Positions 53,992-64,000 of a DNA stretch of 64,000 bases are shown here, in pieces. A program made the position numbers and the translations under genes. Source of the stretch: Hyaloscypha bicolor E (Eukaryota > Ascomycota > Leotiomycetes > Helotiales > Hyaloscyphaceae); the NCBI RefSeq assembly GCF_002865645.1, contig NW_020194667.1, forward strand, positions 558,001 to 622,000, given 5' to 3'. The number at the start of each line of letters is the position of its first letter. Position 1 is the first letter of the stretch. The notes beneath the pieces were generated by a model. That model made no database searches. It was not told where the DNA came from and was given only the letters and a program-made list of their open reading frames with translations.

Positions 53992-56900
53992 AATGGTACC
54001 CTATCAACGCGCTGTCTCCCGGCTGCAATGGGAAGTCTGGCAGTGTGTCTGATCACCTGTTTCGATCCTGAATAGGACTCGGCAAACAAGTTTTCGGAGT
54101 TCTCATGGTTGGGCCTGGTCTGTCTGGAAGAGATGTTGTCTGAAGCACGAAGTCCGTACGAAATACGAACGAAATACGAAGGGGTGTCAGCATTCAGGAC
54201 AGGGATGAGAGAATGAGAGCTTGCATAACTTGTGAATTTTATGAAGCCGGGCATAAAAAGTCGCCAATCTTCAACGACATCTCAAAATGAGGCCAACCTC
54301 TCTCATCTTCCATCACCGATGGTAGCAGACTGGCCTCATCCTCGAATCTTGAGACGACTCAAGTTCTCGCGACGTATTCCTTATGATTTGTTTTCGGCAT
54401 CTCCAAGCAGCTCAAGAGGGGGCTTTGGTGGACTGATGCAGAAACTCTGCCATCCAGATCTATCTCTGATAGCCTGCTCATTCTCAACAATACCTGACTG
54501 AAAACGCAATTGATTCTGGGAATGGGATAATTCCTCGAGCAAAGCATATGAGCCCGACTTTCCTTCCATCCGCTGCCGCAACCCAGGTCAACCACTCGTG
54601 TCTGGTACTTTCACTGGCCCAACCCGACCCGTTTCATGGGTTTCAGCCTGGACTTTACTACGGCGAAGATCATTCTATAAGTCAGAAATGTGCTTTCCTC
54701 AGCATGTTCAAGCCGCAAACAGTCGATGCATTCGCGTCACGTGACACAACAGTCCGGTTGTTCTTGTGGAAAGAAAAGGGAGTCTTTAGTGGAGGATTGC
54801 TCTAGCAGCATCCAGAAAATTCTCAGATGCGACAAGAAGTTCGAATCAGGAAGCATTTAAAAGGATGTATTGCCCGAGGCCAAGATTACTACTTTCCGTC
54901 ACAGGAACCATGCACAATCCTCCACGGATATCAATTATGGCGACCTCTTCTTCGATTAATGGACAGAGGAGCCCGGAGATTCTATTCAAAGTGCTGGGGG
55001 CAGGCTCGCATCTTCCTTCAGATATTACATCCCATCGCGTACCTTGCACGAAATTGGTCTCTTGTCATCTTGTAAAATAAGTCACCAAGATAAATTCCGT
55101 CCCCAGCCACGGAGGTCACTTCAACAGGTCCAATCCACGTTTTCTAGTCAGCTGCCATGTCATCCCTTCCAAATTTGCTGTCAGTAGCAGTTCCTATTTT
55201 CCCCTTTTTGTTCAAGAGGTTCGAGGATCAATGGCTAACATTTCAATATCCCATGCGAGTCTTGAATCTTCTTCTCCGCTTCTTGGGTAGACCTGATCAC
55301 CTTTTTAAGGCTGGAGCATATCTCACCATCCAAAATGATCTCTCATGTCTTTGACAGGAGTCACCTTCTTCTCACAGCTTTGTGGTTCCACTCTCTCTAA
55401 ACTGCGATTTCGCCAAGATCCTCTTCATTATATAGCCAACGCCACATCACCTTCCTTACTTTAGAGCCATGGTCAGCAGCGGTACAATTCAAAGTACCAG
55501 CCTCGATATGTTCCAAGGTTTTGGCCTCGAGTCCTTGATATTTTCGCCTTATTCTCTACTTTTTCAGCCATCCAACTGCTGTCACTAAATTCCTTCCTTT
55601 ACGAAACCGGACGGGTTGCGCTACTTCTCAAGGTACTGGTCTGAATATCATTTGAGCTAACATGCTCATTCTTGGTTTTATTGCCTCACTAGATGACTAT
55701 TGTTTGCAGTTAGCTTTTGTTCGCTTTATAACGGTCTGACCCCTGACTCGCTTTTCTCTCAGAATATTTCTTGTCAGAGATTGCCTGTCGTCTTATTTCC
55801 AAGACGAGATTGTGTTCGAAGTAATGCAAAGCGTCTTATCTTCCCGTTTCGTTATATATTCTTTCCCCAATATCTGTCTAATGTACAAGGGGACTGAGCT
55901 AACAATGTTGGGATGTATTCTCCAAAAGCTTGACTTTTCGCACAACATCCAGATACTTTCATTCAGCGTTGTCGCCGAGGTAATCAGTGTCAGGACCACT
56001 GCTACCTCAACCTGTCTTTACACTTGACTTTCCGCTCATCTTCTGGACGACTTGCGCTATCGTTTGCTGTTAGCTAATGCTTTGGTAGCAATTCAGATCA
56101 AACGCTTCGAACTCTCAAACGTATTGCAAAGGCTGATTGTTCTTGCATCCCAGGACAATGCAGGTACATTGATGAAACCTTGGACCAGTTCAGCTTCTAC
56201 TCATGGCAGCAGATTGGTATAATTTGGTGAGTTTGGTCAAACAGCTCCATTGCCAAATCTTTGCTCCTTGTCTATTTGCAAATGACCGAGTTCACTTGTT
56301 CAAAGTGGATTGGAACACTTAAAGAACGGCCTGACTCTTCTTTCATCGAATCATGCGCGATTGCAGACAAGAATGGGCGCGCGAGTTTACCTGAGCCTAT
56401 ATCATATTTCCATTTGCTCTTTCTTTTCTGAGAGACACTGGATGCAGCCCAACTCGTGGCCCGTCTTTTTGAAATCGCCAATTAGAGCTGATCAGAGACA
56501 TTCGAATCGTCCACTGAACCTGGAAATTTCAGGAGGCGCTCCTCGGACTTGGAAAACCAGGATCAACGCACCCCTTTCCATTTGTCGAGGCTTGGCTTCT
56601 GTGCTGGACTCGGTACTGTACATTCGGGTTGCTCCCACCTATGTCGGAATCCTACTCATGTCGACGCCTGCACCTGCTGCAACCTTGATGACGCATGGTC
56701 ATAACCCTTTGTTAAAGCTTTTGGTGGAACAGCGAAGCCGGTCCACCAGGCTTTCTACCAGCTCTTCTTGCAGCATTGGGGTTGGACTACAAAAATCCTC
56801 ACACCTCTCCTCGGACATTCGGGCATCAATGACGGACCCCTCCATTTTCTTGGATACTTACCAACTGTCTTGAACCACAGGACTTTGAGATCACGAAGCG

Positions 56901-58720
56901 CAGAGGCACTTGCCATTTTTTATCTCCTCATCCCACCAATGTATTTGGCAATTGCTCCTGCTCATCTTGGATTCTGGGCCCCTGGACTCACAGAACTCGA
57001 TCTCGTCAGTACCTGGTCAACTCAGTATCCGAATCGAGTTGCTGCACTGCCGAATGCGCTTGTTTGTGCAGAAAGTTGGAATCTAGCCATGATGACATTT
57101 ATCTCAATACTTCACTGTCCCAATTCGTTCTATTCACAACAATGCTTTTGGGCCTCTACCGCTTGTACAAGTAATTAGACGTCTGACGTCTGGATAGGGC
57201 CTTCCCCAACAGCAAACAGATTGCCTTTCTCTTCTTGGACACGGCTGCACCTTCCCGCCTAGCAACAAAGAAAACATCAGATCGAAGAAAATCAAGGAAT
57301 AAACCGCTTGCCTCCAAGTCGTTTGCTCCTTCTTCCTGCACTTGAACTCGGCTGGACTCTAGCTTTGTTATTCACTCCTCACAGTACCGGTCCCGGGTCC
57401 GGGTCCCCTGCCTCCACTTCACAAGCTGACCATCTGTTCTCACCCGGATTTTTAACCCCTGGCATCTGCTTCAACTGCTAACTGTGCAAAATCTCAAGTG
57501 CCATCTCTGCTACTGTCAGCCTTTGCCCACAACGTTTGCTTCTTTCACAGGACCTGCAATCCCTTGTCTGGCATCATACTCCCCAAATTCGTCCCAACTC
57601 TTTTTTATTCAACACAAGAACTCACGACACAATTTATTTTACTTGAATGTCCTCGTTTGATCCTGCCTTTCTTGTACTTGGAGAGCATTTGAGAAGATTG
57701 TATGGGATTTCTGGAGCAGTTTACCATTTCCTTCTGAGAATTGCACCCGACTTTGCAAGAACACCAAGCTAACGAGGGGAGGACTAGCATCACACCTGCC
57801 CTTTTAATTGGACTATTTACAAGCCCCTTTTTCGTTTCCGTCGTCTGATTTCACAGAGTATCCGTGCCCTTCTTCCTCGTTGGATCGTTGATCCCATCTT
57901 CGTATTCTTAATGATTCATCGCTTAGATTCCGCTCGTCGAAAGAGGAAAGCCTTCTCTTCGACCTCTCTTCCTAATTGGACCGTTCGTCCCGTCTTCTGC
58001 ACCTGCGATTTATAGGATCATTCACTGCATTCTTTGTGCCTTCACTCCATGGGCTTGCTAGCTCTTGGCATCTATTTAAGAACTGTCAGCCTCTTCAGAC
58101 CACCACCAGTCCACCACATCTTCCACCAACAACTACCACAACCAACACCACCATCCCCAATATCCATTAAGCGCTCACTAATTCTTCCGCCATCCGCCTC
58201 CTAGGCCTTCCTTCCTTCCTTCTTTAAATGTTGTCGCGCTTTTTCCTGGTACATTAATCTGATGGGAGCAAGAATTGTACACAGCATTCCTTGAGCATTA
58301 AGCCGACACAGGAAAGCATCGTCCGAACATTTGCACGGTTGCACCTGCCATTTAAAATGAATATTCACTTCATTACTTGGACCTTCGGAACTTCATCGCC
58401 TGATCTCGCCAGTTTCTGAAATCTATTTAAGAACTGGGAACCTCTCCCAACTACCAACTCTTCCATTTTCCCAACAAGCACCAGCCCCAACCAACATCAA
58501 CCTCTCTAAGGCCGACCACCTAACCAGTCATTTACATATCCCCTTTCATCGATATCTTCTCCCTCCACCATCTATGCACATCTCATACATCTTACCCTCC
58601 GACATCCACAGGGCTTCTCTCATCAAGATCTTTCCGCAATTCACAATCTTTGCATTTGCCGCCAACCACATATCTTCATCCTCCATTCTTTAATCCAACT
58701 CATATCACGCCATTATTGAC
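53992..58720. promoter_or_regulatory. 4.7-kb gene-poor, pyrimidine-rich region between TF and SET genes
   Basis: No frame longer than about 190 codons and none with domain text. The plus strand is rich in C/T over long stretches. Near the right end two similar modules start at about 58062 and 58418, each TCTATTTAAGAACTG followed by a Pro/Thr/Ser-like CCA/ACC-rich tract. These look like two TATA-like promoters and leader sequences upstream of the SET gene. The region may hold a long 5' untranslated exon, introns or a non-coding RNA. It also contains the TF promoter at its left end. Confidence 0.5.
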
Positions 58721-61074
58721 ATGGCCTCGATGACCGACATTCCATCTCCCAGCGTCACTGCGACTCCAGAGAAAGTATCCAGCAATAATTCCACTCCTAT
58801 GGCGCAAAGAGTCCACACGGATTCATCTATCAATTTTGACGATACTCCAGTCGCCAAGAGGGATATGAGTCCTCCTCTCATGGTTGAGCCTGGAAAAGGA
58901 ACAGGCCATATCAAAAAACAAGTCACATTCACTGGGCCACATCTTCACAACGGGACCAGGAATGGAGGGCTGGAACTTGCGTCTCCAATATTCAGTCATG
59001 GATCGCAATACACTGCGCTGGACAGACATATATTGGAAGATATTATGGAAGGGGTCGAGCAGACTTCGGGCTCTGGATCTGAGGTTGCAGATGACAGTAG
59101 CGGTGCAGAAGAGATGGTTCGGGTGCTGGTTCCAAGCGTTGACAATATTTCTCAGGCCCTGGAAAATTCGGAGAAGGGAATCCAAATTGAGTGGATTGGC
59201 ACGAGCACCTTCTTTTTGGAGCACAATATTGAGCTTCAAGGAGCAGTGAGTTCTTCCCAGCACTTTCATTCCAAACTTCCCAGCAAAAGTTCTGGGGAGT
59301 ACCATATATTTGCTTTGCTAACAGAAAGTTTCAGGGACATCTAGATAGTCTCATTGCTTTTCGCAAAGCTCTTATTCACGATCTTTTGATCTCACCTTAC
59401 GACCCCTCTCTTCTCATCGACCTCAGTGCCGTGGAATCCAAGCTCGGATTTACCGATACAGGTGCAGCTAATGCGCACAAGGCCCTCGTTTTGACTGAGG
59501 CCGCCTTAAATGTCAATACGTTTCTACAACATCCGAGAGATCTTGGTACTCTTGTCTATGAGGCAATAAGTAAGAGACTCGGAACTGAGTCACCCGTCGT
59601 CATTGCCGATGAGATAACAAGTTTGAATCTTCAAACATATCGAGAGCTTGTGAACGGACTCCTTGGGTGTGCGGATTTCTGGGATGGACTGGTCCAAGCA
59701 AAGGCTGGCCTGAATCGTTTCCCTCGAGATGCAGAACTCTTGGAAATGCGGGGAGATCTGAAGACGGCCTTTCTGGCGCGACACAAGGGGCTCAGGGAAG
59801 TCTTGGGCAATGAGAAAGACATCGTGGCGTCTACAAGGACGGGCAAGATCTATCAGAAGCAGTATCCGTGGATGGATCAGAGTCTTTGTATCCGCACGCC
59901 CGATTTGCTGCGCCATGTCAACGCAGGACTTGCTGGGAATGGAACATGCCAAGTCGAGCCTGTTGTATTTGGGTCGTCATCCCAACTTCCAAAATTGCCC
60001 ACCAAAGAAAACGAGGACGTTGGTCCTCTTGGTTTATTCGCCGCGAGAGACATCAAATTAGACGAGAAAATCATGGTCGATCAATGCGTGACCGGCATAT
60101 CCGATGTCTCTCCAACAAGACTCAAGCACTGCGAGGCCTGCCATGGAGCCCTCGTTGCACCTTATATGCACCCTACTCGAATCATCCGTCCAACTTGCTG
60201 CAAAACGGCAGCGTTCTGCAGCATAGCTTGCCATGATACAGCACTTGCTGGCTATCACAAGTTAATGTGTAAGAAGAGTTTTGATTGGCTCTTCGAGAGT
60301 CAGGGTTTGATGGGCAAAGAAGGATGTGGTACACGCTGGCGCCCAATCCTCTTCCTTCGAGTGGTAGCCATTGTCCTAGCAGAAGCTCGAGAACGAGCGA
60401 AAAAGGGAGAGCTAGCTATCCACCCTCTGCAATACCCACTGATCGCACGGATGGCCGCGAACTACTCTCCGGCAGACAAAGTGCAACCAGGTGTTAGCCA
60501 CGATTGGCAATATTTCGAGAATGTTGTGGCACCCACCCGAATCTTGATGCAACTCGGCATCAATGTCTTCACCGACTCACATTGGACTCCGGAGGTCATT
60601 CAAACCATATTTTGGCGCATCGAAAACAATGCAAATATGGGAAAGACGAATCTCACTGGGAAACAAATAGTTATGGTTAATCTTAACCCGAACTACTTGT
60701 TCTTTAATCACAGCTGCGAACCGAATGTCTCGTGGCATGGTGCCGTCCCATCGGGTGATGTTAGTATTGATTGGCTGAAGGGCATGAATGGTGAAATCCT
60801 GAGCCCAGGATGCTCTGCCGTTTGGTGCACCGCTGCACGTGATATCAGGAAGGGTGAAGAGTTGAAGATTTCATACATTGGGAATCCTCTTGGAAGCAAG
60901 GGTGATGGAGAGGGAAGTGAGGGCGAGGGCGAGGCTGATGAGGGGCGACACACGAAGAGAGCTTGGCTCGAGAAATGGTTCGACAGGGGATGTGGCTGCC
61001 GAATCTGCGAAAAGGAGAATATGGAAACTGATCGTTTGGAGGCAGTCGAGGCGGAGAGGGAGAAGGCATTATAG
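58721..61074 (+). CDS. SET-domain protein with MYND-like zinc finger (SMYD-type methyltransferase)
   Basis: Two exons, 58721-59245 and 59335-61074, with an 89-bp intron, give 754 residues. The N-terminus is acidic and low in structure (to about 150), followed by a helical repeat-like region (about 170-350). The SET domain begins at VGPLGLFAARDIKLDEKIM. A MYND-type finger is inserted (CEACHGAL, CCKTAAFCSIACHDTAL, YHKLMC), then the SET core NYLFFNHSCEPNVSW, AARDIRKGEELKISYIG and the post-SET cysteines GCGCRICEKEN. Such proteins methylate lysines of histones or other proteins with S-adenosylmethionine. The substrate is unknown. Residues NHSC and the final Tyr of the SET core are present. Confidence 0.9.
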
Positions 61075-61668
61075 AGTTGTGATGTGGGGAATCTGGATCG
61101 AGTGTCAAGGAGACGTAATGATGGGGGATATTATTAGTATTGGTGGATACTGGGTGTTGGGCGATCTGGGATGAATATGTGGTCATGATTTTTACATTGA
61201 TTGTTGCGTTGGATTCTTATAGTTGCATTGGATTTGCAGGGATGGATACTTAGATTGACGGATGGATATCATGAAGGGCATACTGAGCCGTTACATATTT
61301 GCATTTGATTTTTGCGTTGAAATCCACGTTGAGTTTGCACTTAGAATAAACTGAGCTTTGATGGGATCAGCAGAATGCGAAGACTTTTACAAGATGTCTA
61401 CTGAAATGTGAGCAAAGTGTGTAGAGAGACGGAAGTTGGACCAAGAGATTGCTGTGGCCCTCGACGTTTCAAGCATAAATATCAATCTTGTACTGTATGA
61501 CGAAAATACTTTATTTGCAGTCTAGGTAAGGAGCGCTCAGATGCTCTCTCAATACAGTTTATATAAACAATACAGTTTTGTTAATCCAAGTTACATTACC
61601 TCCCTCCAACTATTCTTTCACAATTTCCAGAACGCCAACAGCAACCGTGGAGCAGAGTACTTGAAGCA
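61075..61668. other. Convergent 3' region; no gene seen
   Basis: About 590 bp between two converging genes with no supported coding frame. An A/T-rich stretch near 61500-61600 probably holds polyadenylation signals for both. Confidence 0.4.
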
Positions 61669-64000
61669 TTAATAAAGGGTCTTCTTGATCGGTTTTGCTA
61701 CCGCAGTGCTCGGATCAAAGCCAGCTTCATCATACTCCAACATAAGTTGCTGGACCCGCAAACGCTGTTCCGCTTTTGAAATAAAGCGATCCTCATCGTA
61801 TCGATTCGACGCCTTATGCTTCATGTCCATGATATCCACCATACGATCAAACACCTCCGCTGAGTGATGTTGACTGAATTCAAACTCGGGCGTGTTTGTA
61901 CCATACTTGTGGGCTGCACAGTATTTGGCTCTCTCTCGGGGGGATAAGTGCTTGCCGGATTGCTTGAAGTCTTTGGCGTGGATCCGGCCGCAGGTTCCCT
62001 CGCCGCAGGACGAGGAAGAGGTATGGTTGGTAGCGCTCTTGTCGTGTGAGCCGGCATAGGGACAACTGGTGGAGTTGCGGTTGCCAGATGTTATGTTGAA
62101 TACTCTGTGAAGGAAGTCACGAAAGGCTGGAGATTTGTAGTGCTCGGCGAAAATCCTTTCGAGATCGTCGTTTTCGTTGGCGGGCGAGCCCTCCTTGCCA
62201 TAGGGATGGTTAGTTGTCAGATTTTCCGCCTTGTGAGCTAAACGGTGGAGCCCTCGTTCCGTGGAGTTCTTGAACTCGGTGAGTGGCTGGGTAACCTCGT
62301 TATAGGGCTCTGTGATCTTGGAGCCGATCTCGTTCTCCAGCTTCCTGACACTTTCTGGCAGACCGCGCTTGTAATGCCATGTTGGATTGAACCTGGCCGT
62401 CGCGTTATGCTTTACTGGGATGGACCCTACGGCTGTGACATTATAGGTGCAGTTTTTAGTCACAGTGACAGGCGCGGTGATATGGTCATACCCTTCCCTG
62501 ATTTTGGCAGCAATCTCGTCCTCAGCCTTCTTGACGCTCTCGGCGAGGTCTCTCTTGCAATATTTTGATGGATCGAAGGTGGCAGTGAAGTTGAGCTTTC
62601 CAGAGGAGTAGGAATTGTGCTTATTAACCCTGACGGCGAAACGTTCGACAGCGTCTTGAATAGCACCCGTTGCGTTCTCAGTAGCATTCTTGAGTTCATT
62701 GAAGGGCTTGGTGATCTCCGTTCCTATCTCATCCTCTAAATTCCTGATCCGGTCTGCAAGTTCTGGCGTTACGTCTTGCTTTGCAGAGGAAGTGCGGGAC
62801 TCTTCATTGCCTTGAGCAAGAGCTCGCTTCCAATCGGAGAACCAATTAGCTTCGAGATCAACATCGGTAGTCTCATGGGATTTAGGATCCTCAAACTCCA
62901 TAGACATCGATCCCTCAAAATCCCACCTTCTATCATTTCGCTTAGGGAGGCTGTTCTCATACTCAGGGAATATGAACTTGTCAAACCAAGCTGGGTCGTC
63001 TTGTCGACGCTCGAGTTCGCTAGTCTTCACGTCCCGAGTGAGACGAGCACAATCACTGACGTCCGAGAATTGTTCCGCGGGTTTCCAATCAGATTCGCCA
63101 GGACAGTAGGCCAAGGCGAATTGAGATACAGAGGTTTCGACAGACGGGGGTTGGCCGGTTAGAGAAGGGGATGCACCCGGGTTAGGTTGAGAAGCAGCGA
63201 CATCGCCGGATGTGTCTTCACTGACCGCTCGCTTCCCCAGCCCTGCCGTTAGATTCCGCACAATTCCGTTCTCCATGATTCCTCTAGCACACGCTTCCTT
63301 CCTGTGATAGCTACCATCAATCTGATAACAGAGATCCCGCAGCTTCTCGCCATGCCTCAGGGTGGCATCCCTGGTAAGGTTGAGACCATGGAGGTGGTCC
63401 TCTGCCTTGTGGATAGCGGCGACTTCGACGTGGGGAGCGTCGTACTTCCAGCCCTTGGCGCGGTACGTTCTGAGATAAGATTCAAGCTCATCGATGATTA
63501 TCTCGGCCATCTTTTCATCTAAAGTCTGGGCGGAGTTGAGAATATCGAGTCTCTTGAGTAACCCGACGGCTTTTTCGACTCGGGGATCAGAACGCTTGGA
63601 GTGCTTCTGCAAGCGTTCATGAGCTTGCTTCTCGATGCATACAGACTCCTTGAAATCAATTTTGTCCAGCAGATCGCGAAGATTTGTATTGTGGTAACCC
63701 CCATGATGGGAGCCGGAAACTGGGGGATAGCCATGTTGAGGCGAAACAGTGGTTTTGGTCTGGCTCTTCATTTCATCGCCCGGGATATTGTCGACGATGG
63801 CTAGGAAGCTCTCTGAGTTGTCTGGGTGGTTGTCGAAAGGAAGACTAGTCTTTGTTGTCTCGTGAGGATACTCAGGAATAGGCTCAATGAAACCTCTAGG
63901 TGTGACGAAAGTTGAGATCGGAGGGAGATCTTCAATTTCATGCTTTTGATTTTCGCGGGAATTCTTCTCGAGCGGCGATGACGACTGAACTGGCGCTGCA
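61669..64000 (-). CDS. Repeat-bearing, glycosylation-rich protein with dibasic sites (partial, 5' end outside window)
   Basis: The minus frame is open from the right edge to TAA at 61669, at least 776 codons, with no start at the edge; the in-window ATG 63771 is internal to it. Three related units recur about 63 residues apart: LADRIRNLEDEIGTEITKPF (near 62700-62765), LAESVKKAEDEIAAKIREGY (near 62490-62555) and LPESVRKLENEIGSKITEPY (near 62300-62365). The last two are preceded by KR (YCKRD, HYKRG); further KR pairs occur in GLGKRAVSED and HSKRSD. Many N-x-S/T sequons and a C-terminal Cys cluster suggest passage through the secretory pathway. No domain is recognised. The pattern resembles fungal kexin-processed proteins, but the signal peptide lies outside the window. 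Confidence 0.8.
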   Translation of the reverse strand, partial: AAPVQSSSPLEKNSRENQKHEIEDLPPISTFVTPRGFIEPIPEYPHETTKTSLPFDNHPDNSESFLAIVDNIPGDEMKSQTKTTVSPQHGYPPVSGSHHGGYHNTNLRDLLDKIDFKESVCIEKQAHERLQKHSKRSDPRVEKAVGLLKRLDILNSAQTLDEKMAEIIIDELESYLRTYRAKGWKYDAPHVEVAAIHKAEDHLHGLNLTRDATLRHGEKLRDLCYQIDGSYHRKEACARGIMENGIVRNLTAGLGKRAVSEDTSGDVAASQPNPGASPSLTGQPPSVETSVSQFALAYCPGESDWKPAEQFSDVSDCARLTRDVKTSELERRQDDPAWFDKFIFPEYENSLPKRNDRRWDFEGSMSMEFEDPKSHETTDVDLEANWFSDWKRALAQGNEESRTSSAKQDVTPELADRIRNLEDEIGTEITKPFNELKNATENATGAIQDAVERFAVRVNKHNSYSSGKLNFTATFDPSKYCKRDLAESVKKAEDEIAAKIREGYDHITAPVTVTKNCTYNVTAVGSIPVKHNATARFNPTWHYKRGLPESVRKLENEIGSKITEPYNEVTQPLTEFKNSTERGLHRLAHKAENLTTNHPYGKEGSPANENDDLERIFAEHYKSPAFRDFLHRVFNITSGNRNSTSCPYAGSHDKSATNHTSSSSCGEGTCGRIHAKDFKQSGKHLSPRERAKYCAAHKYGTNTPEFEFSQHHSAEVFDRMVDIMDMKHKASNRYDEDRFISKAEQRLRVQQLMLEYDEAGFDPSTAVAKPIKKTLY

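Overview
The window is nuclear DNA of a filamentous ascomycete (Pezizomycotina). The evidence is short GT-AG introns (mostly 45-150 bp), a fungal Zn2Cys6 regulator, a NACHT-type NLR, GH47 and Mnn2-type Golgi glycosylation enzymes, and AT-rich decayed transposons that look like products of repeat-induced point mutation (RIP). A class of Leotiomycetes is my best guess from family resemblance only. Gene models were spliced by hand: each intron was chosen so that the frame is kept and family motifs are rebuilt.

Layout. 0-5 kb: decayed F-box-like remnants, a weak small-secreted-protein candidate, a Kre9/Knh1-type wall protein (minus), and a small inverted-repeat element with a second element inserted in one arm. 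5.6-11 kb: a fungal NLR with one internal TAG, convergent with an ER/Golgi class I alpha-1,2-mannosidase. 11.4-15.5 kb: a RIP-damaged Fot1/pogo transposon with intact 42-bp inverted repeats and TA duplication, a LINE reverse-transcriptase scrap, and a broken metallophosphoesterase. 16-23 kb: GST, D-2-hydroxyacid dehydrogenase, FAD monooxygenase (ten introns) and Mnn2-type mannosyltransferase. 23-26.6 kb: small MITEs, a coding-like remnant and an intact D-serine-dehydratase-like gene that has lost its catalytic residues. 26.8-32 kb: a 5.3-kb AT-rich DNA transposon with an integrase-like transposase. 32.4-33.2 kb: a long-TIR non-autonomous element. 34.4-36.8 kb: a broken membrane-protein gene. 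37.6-39.4 kb: an MFS drug/H+ antiporter. 39.8-41 kb: more copies of the 23.8-kb MITE family.

The right third is mostly host genes: a KDM5-type histone demethylase (minus), divergent SLX1 endonuclease (plus), a carboxylesterase pseudogene, a Zn2Cys6 regulator (minus), a 4.7-kb gene-poor stretch, a SET/MYND protein (plus), and at the edge a repeat-bearing protein with dibasic sites resembling kexin-processed secreted proteins.

The strongest leads are the dehydratase-like pseudoenzyme, the KR-punctuated repeat protein, the single-nonsense NLR, the MITE family on both sides of the window, and the gene-poor region upstream of the SET gene.
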